A stretch of DNA of 28,320 bases from Intoshia linei (Eukaryota > Orthonectida > Rhopaluridae): contig LWCA01000413.1 of assembly GCA_001642005.1 (NCBI GenBank), positions 1-28,320 on the forward strand, in the 5' to 3' direction. Positions 9,501 to 19,600 of this stretch are shown here, one piece after another. Position 1 is the stretch's first letter; each line of letters opens with the position of its first letter. The notes beneath the pieces are model-generated. The model saw only the letters and a program-made list of their open reading frames with translations, was not told where the DNA came from and did not search any database. A program made the position numbers and the translations under genes.

Positions 9501-12500
9501 ATATAAGAGACGTCCGGTTATAAGGGACAAATTTCTTGGTCCCAATGCGTCTCTTATAAGCGGATTCTACTGTATAAAGTAAGGATTTGAGTAAAAACTT
9601 TAAAAAACCAATTTGGTGATATATTTTTTTAACAGTACAATCCTAAAATTGTCATAAATCGTTTAAATGACAGAAAAAATAAAATATTAAAAAAATTTTT
9701 TCGCCACGGACTCTAATTTGCAATGAAAAAATAATAATTTGTAATAAAATTAAATCGAAACTATAAAAGAAAATGTTATAATGTACCCTGTATCCATATT
9801 GACCTCGGCAGAACCCCAGAATCAAATTTAAAAAATTTATATTAATAATATAAATAATAAATAATATTAATAATAAATATAATAACCTATTCCAACAATT
9901 CCCCAAACAACACGACCCAATTTTTCTAAAGCATCAGATTTGAAATATGGTTGACAAATAATCCCAGCAATTGGTTTACCAAAACGAGCAATACCAATTA
10001 AAATTGTAACATGTTCGACAATACCTAATATAAACGTACATACACAAATAGCTAAAATACCTTTGGTATATTCATTAGTACCATCAAGTGGATCAACCCA
10101 AATTACAATCTAAAAAAATGAAAAATCCGCGAAAAATGCATAATTATAAAATATGTACTTCATTTTCTTTAATGTTTTTGTATTCTTCAGGTAAAGTTTT
10201 ACATTTCGATACTACTTCATCAGATAAAGATTCAACCAATTCCATCTCTTTAAAAAAAGCAGAATCAATATTTTCAGTATCCTAAATAAATAAATCATCT
10301 CAATTCAACAAATCAAATCAAATAATCTTTTAAATTGAAGACACTTTCAAGTATAATCCAATAATGTTCCCACACTTTTTTCTCGGCGGACCGGTAATAA
10401 ATTATAAAATTTAGCGCGAACAAGTAATGCAAAATTAGTAGGCAACATTAAAAAAAATTGATAAAAAACGTAATAAATAGACTTTTAATTAGTAAAAAAT
10501 TATTTCACGGATCAGTACCGGCCGCGAACCGGTATTTGGGAAACGCTGAATTATACAATTGTAAAATCCTTCCTTACTTATATAAATCTCTTTGTTTGTC
10601 TGTGTGTTATCGTTTATTTCAACAACTAAGAGTCTTAGAATTTTATAAAGTCCACACTTCTATTACCGTTTTTTCCGGAGTGAAAGTAAGATAAATTTTA
10701 ACCCCCAAAACTGACATCTTACCGATCAAAAACCCCAATAATCCAATTTTGAAAATCAAACGAGTTCGAAAATTTAAAAAAAATATCCCTTTAATACCGA
10801 TTTTATAATCATAAATACAGTAGAAGCTCTATATACTAAAATGATATTTTATTTCAATAAATAGAACATTTCAAGTATTGTGATTATTTACATTTAATTA
10901 ATAATAATTTATTATAAAAAAGTTTCAACTGCTGCCATAGATATGTAATAAATAATGTAATTTCTAATTCCCATGTCCATAGGTTGTAACACTGATGTAG
11001 TATTTTTAGGAAGAAAAGCCAATTTAATAAAAAGTAGATCATTTATCATAACATGAGCTGTGCAGTTATCAACAAATAAGAGTATTTGCGTTTTTCAATT
11101 GCAAGTTGCTTGTTAAAATTTATAATTGAAAAAATTTCAAACAAATTCAAATAATGTTAACAAATTTCATACAAAAATCAGCACGCGTTATTTTAATAAT
11201 AAGAACATTTCAATGAAAAGTATTTCAATAAAAAGTATTTTAGTATATAAAGCTTCTACTGTATTATCATTCATTTAAATAAAAAAATATATTTTGAGGG
11301 CCAAAACCACAAATTACCTTTTTTTTAAATGAAAACAGCCCTAGAATTTAAAAAAATAGGTGGTACAGTTCTATCCTGTTAACACACACAAAAAATTTAA
11401 ATCTGAATAAGTGACGCCTTCATGATCAAAAAAGCACTTTAGTATTCATTTTTTTTTATTTCGAAACTATTTTATTAAAACAAAAAATGAGAAATAATTA
11501 ACAGTCCGAAAATTAAAAAACAAGATTATTCTGATAGAGCTTATTCCAGTTGATATAAATACAAAATTTAAACCCCAGAAATCTACGCATTCCCGTTGAA
11601 AAATAATTTTTAATATCTTATCAACCAATAGTTTTCAAATATTTCGATTAAAATAAAAATTGAAAATGTAAATATTGATCCTACAATTTTAAAAATAAAG
11701 TGCAATTAAACGTCTACACATTTACAATAAAGAAATATGGGTAAAAATCTATATAATTTATTCCTTCGAATTTTTTTCATTGCTACGCAATTTTTCATTC
11801 TCAAATACTCATTTTTAAAAAAATTTAACGAAATATATTTATAATAAATAAAAAAATAATAATTAAATAAATTTTATTTACTGTTAAGTTAACAGTTAAC
11901 TTATTTTTTTATTTTAGTTAACAGTGTTAACTGCAACTAAAACTACACCTTTGTTATTATCATTTTTTATTTATTACAATGCTTTGTAATGTTGAATTGA
12001 TATATTGATAAATTCCGCTCTCAGCAATGCTAGTGTTTATATAAAATTTTTAATCAATGTCAAGGGATCTCACTAAACAGTGTATCGCAGTAAAAAATTT
12101 CTAAATAGTTAATCACAGTAAATCTTAGTGAATCCAAGTACATTTCAGTGAATCAGTAAAAAAATTAAATTAAACTGTCATTCACTGAAATTCACTATTT
12201 AGAAATTTTTTTACTGTGATTCACTGAAATGTACTTGGATTCACTATTTAGAAATTATTTTACTGCGATTCACTGTTTAGTGTGACCGAATGTCAAGTAT
12301 AAATTCAAAAAAGTAAATGAATGTAGATTTCATTAGTACTAAATATTGGTGTCTCAATCGGTTGCGCCGCCAAATTTTATATGTGTCTATAAAAAAATTA
12401 TCTGTCAATGAATCTTACCTACACTATTATATTTTATATGGACCATGGTGGTCCATGTATTAAAAATTAAAGGGTCCCATCTGAAAACGATAGACAATGC

Positions 12501-12753
12501 CTGTTTTAAAATATAAATCTTTAATCTATAAATTAACCTCTTCGCCGACTATACAAACACCGGGGTAATTTTTTTGAAGAGATTTGATAATCATACATTG
12601 TGATTTTACATCTGCAATTGTTTGAAAATCGTTGTATCCTTTTTCCACAATTTCTAAATTACCATTCTTACGTACTTGTTTAATTATTTCCCCAGCTTTC
12701 AAGGATATATTGTAGCAATTTGCAACTAATCTAGTCAGTAAGGGCAAACTCAT
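6594..12753 (-). CDS. BPNT1: BPNT1 3'(2'),5'-bisphosphate nucleotidase, copy B
   Basis: This is the PAP phosphatase that clears the by-product of sulfotransferase reactions. Exons are 12753-12538, 10281-10159, 10109-10061, 10024-9887, 8589-8444 and 6857-6594, giving 936 nt or 311 aa, close to the family length. In order there are: an N-terminal helix region beginning [19 protein letters not shown] and GEE (metal ligands); [14 protein letters not shown] (core metal motif); [10 protein letters not shown] and [25 protein letters not shown] (nucleotide-binding loop); LGGAGNK; and [10 protein letters not shown] (final metal ligand). Introns are 2256, 49, 36, 1297 and 1586 nt. The three long ones are filled with transposon-derived repeats. 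Exon junctions coincide with those of copy A in position and phase, showing DNA-level tandem duplication. Both WVDPLDGT and the substrate loop are intact, so this is likely the ancestral-function copy. The ATG start matches that of copy A by homology. Confidence 0.92.
6900..7650. repeat. R1 repeat copy in BPNT1-B intron 5
   Basis: Three modules are anchored on similar motifs: CTTACGGGTCAAAAACCCC (about 7060), TTCAGGGCCAAAACC (about 7195) and CTTCACAGTCAAAAAAGC (about 7284). They are followed by the R1 terminal segment 'gtaaatattgatcctacaat' and 'gtctacacatttcc'. The block 7354-7560 is letter-for-letter identical to 11491-11697. Intron 5 continues to 8443 with further AT-rich sequence (7651-8443), where I see no gene; the words 'aagtttgggaaccactcc' near 8050 look like an old hAT end. 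Confidence 0.7.
8636..8880. repeat. Partial R1 copy, opposite orientation, in BPNT1-B intron 4
   Basis: It shares with the 2590 and 15170 copies the run 'tttttataattctaggac', then 'gataattggagtttttaacc', 'gaaatttgcgataaaaca' and 'aaactcgactc'. It ends next to the left terminus of the pogo-like MITE at 8886, which apparently inserted into it. Confidence 0.6.
8886..9572. mobile_element. Non-autonomous pogo/Tigger-like element
   Basis: The left end CAGTGGAATCCGCTTATAAG and the right end, the inverse complement of CAGTAGAATCCGCTTATAAG, are terminal inverted repeats. Each is flanked by TA (8884-8885 and 9573-9574), the target duplication of Tc1/mariner/pogo elements. The GTCCGG(A/T)TATAAG(G/A)GAC words recur inward on both arms. 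There is no transposase frame. The interior holds a second inverted pair (about 9163-9200 with 9436-9475) and a short tandem array at about 9205-9345. The element lies in intron 4 of BPNT1-B. Confidence 0.8.
9205..9345. repeat. Short tandem repeat, three to four units of about 40 nt
   Basis: Units have the form 'aaaaaaatttaaaaacccc' followed by 'ttgaaagtttggttc', with the last unit diverged. The array is inside the pogo-like element at 8886-9572 and is non-coding. Confidence 0.75.
10360..10548. mobile_element. hAT-like MITE, inverted copy of the 14714 element
   Basis: Read on the minus strand the element begins CAGCGTTTCCCAAATACCGG (ending at 10548 on the plus strand), followed by TTCGCGGCCGGTAC. 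It is clearly homologous to the copy at 14714-14899. The other end is less sharply defined (GTTCCCACACTTTTT, around 10362). It lies in intron 1 of BPNT1-B and has no coding frame; the short frame at 10458-10694 is a by-product of this repeat. Confidence 0.65.
10556..11810. repeat. R1 repeat copy in BPNT1-B intron 1, split by a nested MITE
   Basis: It is the same orientation and order as the 6900-7650 copy, sharing 'gtgtgttatcgtttatttca', 'tcttagaattttataaagtc', CTTACCGATCAAAAACCCC, TTGAGGGCCAAAACC, TTCATGATCAAAAAAGC and the terminal 'gtaaatattgatcctacaat'. The pogo-like MITE at 10818-11261 interrupts it between the first and second modules. It includes the 207-bp block identical to 7354-7560. 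Confidence 0.7.
10818..11261. mobile_element. Second pogo/Tigger-like MITE, nested in R1
   Basis: The ends are CAGTAGAAGCTCTATATACT and the inverse complement of CAGTAGAAGCTTTATATACT, both followed inward by AAAAT and TTTCAATA-type words. TA flanks both sides (10816-10817 and 11262-11263). At 444 nt with no coding frame it is non-autonomous. It is unlike the 8886 element in sequence beyond the shared CAGTAGAA start, so it belongs to a separate subfamily. Confidence 0.75.
12071..12282. mobile_element. Foldback (palindromic) MITE
   Basis: This 212-nt near-palindrome is bounded by CACTAAACAGTG at 12071 and CACTGTTTAGTG ending at 12282. The arms are roughly 100 nt each and would fold into a long hairpin with bulges. 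The arms are built from repeated words, AGTGAATC, CAGTAAAA and TTTCTAAATAGT, so there is sub-repetition within each arm. No coding frame. It lies in BPNT1-B intron 1, about 250 bp from the end of exon 1. Confidence 0.8.
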
Positions 12754-13672
12754 AGTATTAAAATAAATTTATTGATAAATTTTGTAGTCAGATAAATTTA
12801 TTATTTTTTATTGAATCTGCAAATAATTAACATGTATGTCGCAAATTGCGATTGAAAATTACCAATACAAGTAATATAACATTAAATATTAGATGAAACT
12901 CGAAACTGGTTTTATTTAATGTAGTGTAAATATATTGTAGTATTGTTACTATATATATATATACTATTAATATTGTACAGTATGTCTAAAGTTGAAAATT
13001 CCAATCAATACATTCTCCTGATTTCCGATAAGTATAATATAAAACGTTCGATTTATAAATTTTTAAGGCGGAACATTTGTTAAAAAGGAAATGTTAACAA
13101 TGTATGCCATACTGAAAGTGTCAAAATATTAAAATTGTTTAATTCAGAAAAATAGTAAAAATCACTCGACTATTACAACCAAATTCATTTCCGCTAATGA
13201 AAATCGGGTATTGAACTTCTATAATTGAAGTATCAATTCCAAGTTTTTAAAAAATCAGAATAATTAAGATTAAGTCTCGTGAATTTTACATAAAATTTAT
13301 ATCAATTTGAGTCTTATACAATTCATCTTCGTGTATTATAGTAGTACATTAGATGCAAATTGTGTTCATTATTATAACTCGATTAATTATTAATAGTACT
13401 TAATTTAAGAAATTACGAAATGCAAATAAACATTTATAACACAAATAACAGATTATCACTGATACACATAATTGTAGACAAAATTGTGACACTATTATTA
13501 AGTGAATGGTGCAAAAATGTTTACATTTATGACCATTGCAATTGTAATTTACAATCTGTAATGCATTGTTATATACAAAATGTTAAAAAATGTGCGCGTT
13601 AAATTTACAACAATTTTACAGTTACTGTGAACATATTCATAGCAACTTGATTGAAATTTTCATAGTTGAAAA
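12754..13672. promoter_or_regulatory. Divergent intergenic region between BPNT1-B and BRPF
   Basis: The start codons of BPNT1-B (12753, minus) and BRPF (13673, plus) face away from each other across 919 nt, so this stretch presumably holds both promoters. It includes an (AT)n microsatellite with 'tatatatatatatac' at about 12950-12963 and is otherwise unique-looking AT-rich DNA. I cannot assign a TATA box or initiator with confidence. A 60-codon frame at 13420-13602 has no coding character. Confidence 0.5.
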
Positions 13673-16600
13673 ATGAAATATAAATGTCCGTACGATAAAT
13701 GTACCAAAATCTATAAAACAAAATCTGGATTAACTAGTCACATGCGAGGACATGGTGGGTGTTTTTCTCCGAGAAGAATGTCTTTAAGAAATGAAAGTTT
13801 TGATGAACCTTTAAAATTTGATACAACTACTGGAAATATCGAAATTTTACTTGAATCGGAAAAAAAAATTGCATTAAATTTCAACATATCTACAAAAATG
13901 CCGATAATTAATGCTGAAGAATGTTACAATAAAAAAATACAAATTTACAAATCAAACGTTAATACTAAAGACGTTGTTCATAAAAATATTATTCAACAAG
14001 TCAAAAACCAGCAAAATGATACTTTAAAAGAAAATAATGTAAAAATCCCATCTTTTATGTACACAGGAAATATATACTGTGAAATTGGAGAAACACCTGA
14101 CAGAACTCAGAATCAATTGTTAGCCGTTAAAGGTGAACCTGTTGAATATGACTTGGATGAAGAGGTAATACATTCAGGTGTCATTATTTACAACAGGATT
14201 TTAAACCTTTTAATTGTGACCGGGTATGGTTAGATTTGAGCATTACAAACAAATACGGGTATCGGGTCATTTGGCCCGGGTCTACTACAATCATGAGGGC
14301 CTACTTGTTAAATTTATTAATTGGTAATATAGGAAAATTTCTTTACTATACCAAAATTTCGATGACCAATGCGATTTCCAACGGTTATTTTTAATTTTTA
14401 GACAATGAACGAGCTTCCAAAAAATATATTCCAAAAAATTTGATAAAGGGCCTACTGCTGGTTCTCCACGCCCATGTAAAAGGGTTAAGGAATGAATCTT
14501 AAAATTTTTTCATCAATTTGATTTATATTATTATTTACAGTGTAACTGATGGTGAAATTATGGCCAATTAAGTTAATTATAAATAAAAAATTTTAATTAG
14601 GATTTGGCCGTCTTTTTAATAATCTTGTCGTGATGATACGATAAATCTTTAGATTAAAATGGTGCAATATGAGTATTTTCTACCTTTAATGGTTAATTGG
14701 TTAATGATTAATGCAGCGTTTCCTAAATTCCGGTTCGCAGGCCAGTACCGGTCCCTAAAAAATTTTTACTAATTAAAAATCAATTTATTACGTTTTTATC
14801 AAAATATTTTTAATTTTGCCTAGTAATTTCGCCTTAATGGTGTGCAAAAATTTTATAACTTAATACCGGTCTGCTGTGTAAAAAGTATGCGAATCTCTGT
14901 ATTAATAACATGAATTGAATTTTTTTAAATACACATAAAAAATTAGAAAAGCCGTTTTACAATAGACCAGCGATTCTTAAATGCCGGCGCAAGGAAAAAT
15001 TTTTGACATTATTTTAAATAGAAATATTATAATTATCGTATCTTTTTTAACTTTTGGTTGGTAATTTCGTTTTAGTGGTAGGCAAGGAATTCTATATTAA
15101 ATTACCAAGCCGTAGTAAAGAAAATGTGGAAACCTTAAGATGTATCAGAATCATCTTTTTTTAATTGTAGAAGCGTTAAATTAAAATTTCGTATAATTTT
15201 TTGATAATGAAAAATTGCGTAGCAATGAAAAAAAACCAGATGGAATGAATTATTTCAAATTTTTTGTTTTAATAAAATAGTTTCGAAATAAAAAAATGAA
15301 TACTAAAGTGTTTTTTTGGTCGTGAAAGCGTTGCATTGTCAGATTGAAAATTTTTGTGTTGTTAGCTGGATATAACTGTGTGAATTGTGATGTTTTTTAA
15401 AATTGTAGGAAGATTTTAATTTTTTAAAAAAAGGGTAATGTGCGGTTTTGATCGTGAAAATCAACTTTTTTGGGTTTGCGATTTATGGTAATGTTGATAA
15501 TTTTAAAATTTTTATCAGATTGTGTATTTTTTATAATTCTAAGAGTGGTCTAAATTTAAAAAAAGGACAATTGAGGTTTTTGACATTGAAGGACTTAATT
15601 TCTGAAAATGAAATTTGCGATATAACATACTTTCGAAAAACTGTAAAAATCGAAATAGAAATATAGAATTTTTAAAACTTTACTCTTACTTTTTTAAATA
15701 AACTAGAACAAATAAATAAACAGACATGCATTTTAATTAAATTACTTTAAATGTAAGGACTAGGGTTACCAACATTAAGTTATTCTTAACCCGAATTTTT
15801 GAGCGAAGCGTGTTATGCAATTTCGACGAAGACGAACAATTTTTTTGGGGGCCTTTGGGCGTCTCTTTTTCAAAAAATAATAACAGTTTACACACAATTC
15901 TTATTGCAAATTTCAAAATGACTTCATGATGAAAACTTTAGAGAAAAAAACAAATGACAAGATCAAAATCAATTATTTTCGAAAATTATATTTTTGTTGA
16001 GTTTTGGCTATATTAATAAGGTTATTTGAGCAGGCTGTTTTAAGTAGTTCATAAAGTCTTTGCATTCCATGTTAAAGTTGATTTTTACACTTTTTTCTGC
16101 TTAAATTATTAGAAAAAAATTATAGAATATAAATAAAATATGTCTGATTTTATGATTTTGATTGAAATAATTAAATTACCCTGAAAAATATCACTTAACC
16201 ATGATCGCTGAGTTGAATTTGAAAACCAGAAATCTCAGGGGAAAAATAATGCAGTTGGTAACCCTAGTAAGGACTGTGTAAAAATAAATAAATATTTTTT
16301 TTTATGTAATTAAGGGTAGTTTTGTAAATAAATTTATTTTAGGATGTAGTCTGGCTTCGAATTATCAATGAAAGAAGACGAACGCGTAAAATTTATCCAG
16401 TTTCAATGGATATGTTTGAATTACTAATTGATCGGATGGAAAAAAGAGCTCAATTTTGTGAAATTAGAAAAAATGTAAAAAAATCCATAACCCCAGATAC
16501 AGACAAAAATGATTCAGAATCACCTATAAATTTACAAAATGAAAATTTATCTAATTTTAACAATGACGTGTGTTGTATTTGCCTTGACGGAACATGCGAA

Positions 16601-19600
16601 AATCATAATTTTATTTTATTTTGTGATATGTGTAATATTGCTGTACATCAAGAATGTTATGGAGTACCTTATATACCTGCTGGAAATTGGTGGTGTCGTC
16701 GTTGTTTACTTTCCCCATCGAATGCTGTTCAATGTCAACTTTGCCCTAACACAGGAGGAGCGTTAAAACCAACAATGGATGGTCGTTGGATGCATGTTAT
16801 TTGTGTTTTATGGATTCCTGAATTCACTTTTGGAAATGCAGTTTTTTTTGAACCGGTTGTAGAGGCTAAAAAAATGTCTACGAAATTTATCAAACAAGAG
16901 TGTTACATTTGTAACAAGAAAAATGTTGGTGTCTATATCCAATGTGATAGACGAAAAAGAGATCGTATTAGACGTTGTTCCAATTTTTATCATGTAACGT
17001 GTGCGCAATTGGTTGGGTTGCATATGCGGCTGGAACCTATAACCAAACTTTCGGATAAAGGTGCAACAGTTTCTGTAAAATCATCTTCATATTGTCATTT
17101 ACATGCTAAAGCAGATTACAGGTCTCTGATTGATGCAACCACAGATAAAGATCAGGATTTAAAATGTACTATAGGTTTGCAGGATGGTACTGATACATTA
17201 AATTTTATTCATCTACGCATGGAGAAGGCTAGGCAATATTTAAGTAACTTTTAGATTATTTAATAAAAATATTTATTTTTATATTAGATTCTCAACAAAA
17301 AAATAAGTGTTCAGTTACTCAACCCTTTATTAAAGAAGAAAAGATGAAGGAAATTGAAGATATGGTGGATATACCTGACAAGGAAGAATTTATGTCTAGA
17401 ATTAGAAGTTACTGGATGCTCAAAAGGCGATCTCAGAATGGTGTTCCATTAATTAAGAGATTACAGTTGCCGGGACCACATTTGAAATCGACATTAATTG
17501 AAGAGAATGCAAAGGTATTGCTAATAAAAAATTATCTTTCAATCGTTTCCAAATTTCAAAATTAGTTATAGTCATTACTAATAATGTTTTAGTTTATATT
17601 TGCAAACGATGCATAGTGTCATATGGCCCCTAGCCACCTAAAAAAGTCTATTGGTGTGATTTTTAAATTTAATACAGAAAATAGTTGATATTCAAGAATA
17701 AATATTTTTTAATACTCAATTTGCAAAATGAGGAGTCTATTTTACCAAAATTTTGCAAGGTCCATGAAGAGGGGTATCTGGGTTCGGCATTGGGTCCATA
17801 TTTACTGTGGCAAACGTTGTTGTATATTTTAAATTGTAATAATATTTTTAGATCCACAAATTAGACACTGATTTCAACGTTGAAAAATTGGAGCCAAAAC
17901 TAAAAATCTCTAAAAAAAATAAACCGCATGGCAATATAAAAGATTCAAAGAAATCAAAATTAAATGAAGAAAAATCGATCTCTGCATCTTTAAATTCCAA
18001 AGAGGAATTGGTTAACAAATATTTCAGCATGATTACAATTCGATCACAACTTGAAAAAGCTAGACTTGTTATAGAGATGATTCGAAAAAGAGAAATAATT
18101 AAGCTTAAATTGGTAAAACTTGAAATTTTTATATTTTTTTAATTATAATTTATAATTTAGGCAAAATTAAAAGAAACTGAAATTAATTTATTAATGAATA
18201 CAAAAAATTTGATATTTTCAGATATCATGCAAATTTTAAAATATTTTGATTCAACCTGCGCATTTCACGATAAAAACTTTGATTATATACAGAAATTCAA
18301 AAATATGTCGTTGGATGGTATTCATTTAAAAATTGTGCAAAGTGATTACAAGTATTTGAATCAATTATTTAATGATTTTAAGTCCATTTTCAAAAACCAT
18401 CAAAGCTGTTCAAATTCTGTCAATGATGTAAGTATTGAGCTGTTTCGGTACAAGGTTTTTGTTTTTAAAATATATGCTTATTTTATATTAGGTTAATTAT
18501 ACATTTTTTTTGATAAAAGTGTTTTTCCATCAATATCCTATTAATATTTTCTTAAACAATGCAAAATGTTTAAATAATAAATTGAAAAAACGTATCATTA
18601 TTTATTTTTAGTTTTTAAATTAATTTAGACGTATCTACTGTAAAATTTAATATTAAAAACTCTACAAACGAGGAAGAACAATTATCTCATTTACACACTA
18701 TTTTGACACATGTCAGAAACATTAAAAAAGGTTATATTTACTTTTAACGTGTCCGTTTATGTTTTACATTTTAAAATGTTGCTTTGGTTTAAAATTTTTT
18801 ATTTTTGAAATTCTAAAAATTAATTATATATGATTGTAATTTCACTATTTTAAAATTGTTATTTTGTCTTGAAATCATTGTGTTCTGCTTGAATAATTCT
18901 TATTATATATATCTTGGAATTAAAAATATTAACGTACGATAATATTGTGAAATATCTGGATTATATTGATTATTTCAAAAAAAATCTAAAACATTTACTT
19001 GAGTGGTTCCTAATTCAGATAGTGTACGGATTCCGTTTCAAAATATTTATTTTTTTTGGGGTTTGATAAGTCGATTTTTGCCTTAGTGTTTAAAATGGTA
19101 ATTTTTATTAAAATTGATATGATTTTTGAAATGATAATGTAGCGGTCGTCTTAGTTTTTTTATATTTTATTTGAATCTCACGGACCCCATTCATATATTT
19201 TTTGGGCCCCAATAGGGAAAAACTGTCTTAAAGCGACATAATCATCGATTTAAATAATTTATCATATTATTGATTTTTTTCACGAAGTTTTTAAAGATTT
19301 TGAAGATAATTTTGGGACTTTGTCTGTGTTACCTTTTAATTAAGAAATTAAAGAATCCTAGAATTAAATAAACCCAGTTTTTTGAGAGTGATGTTTTATC
19401 GCAATTTTCATTTTCACAAATTGAGTCCTTCATGGTTAAAAACCCAAATTACACTTTATTTTAAAAATAAAATTTTCAAAAAAGTTTTTGAATTGTAAAA
19501 AATATAAATTCTGGGAAATATATAAGAAAAATATTTTAAAATCATGATCATGATCATTATCATAAATCGCAACTTAAAAACTTGTATTTTTATGATTAAA

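Noticed and set aside
9652-9906. 84-codon minus-strand frame with hydrophobic, membrane-like sequence
   Set aside because: It starts beyond BPNT1-B exon 4 and reads AT-rich intron, which yields Ile/Leu/Phe runs by composition alone.
10458-10694. 78-codon plus-strand frame
   Set aside because: It spans a hAT-like MITE and the start of an R1 copy in an intron.
5428-12753. Inositol monophosphatase or INPP1 for the phosphatase pair
   Set aside because: The ITTTRSH loop, GGAG(N/F)K and KKWDTC(A/S)PEA together match BPNT1 better. The shared metal motif alone would not decide it.
13420-13602. 60-codon plus-strand frame upstream of BRPF
   Set aside because: No homology, no splice context and no coding bias. 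It lies in the divergent promoter region.
15448-15666. 72-codon plus-strand frame
   Set aside because: It is inside an R1 repeat copy.
16343-17243. PHF14 or another PHD protein instead of BRPF
   Set aside because: The C2H2 finger, the EPVEYDLDEE segment and the post-PZP RSYWMLKRRSQNGVPL motif together are specific to the BRPF family.
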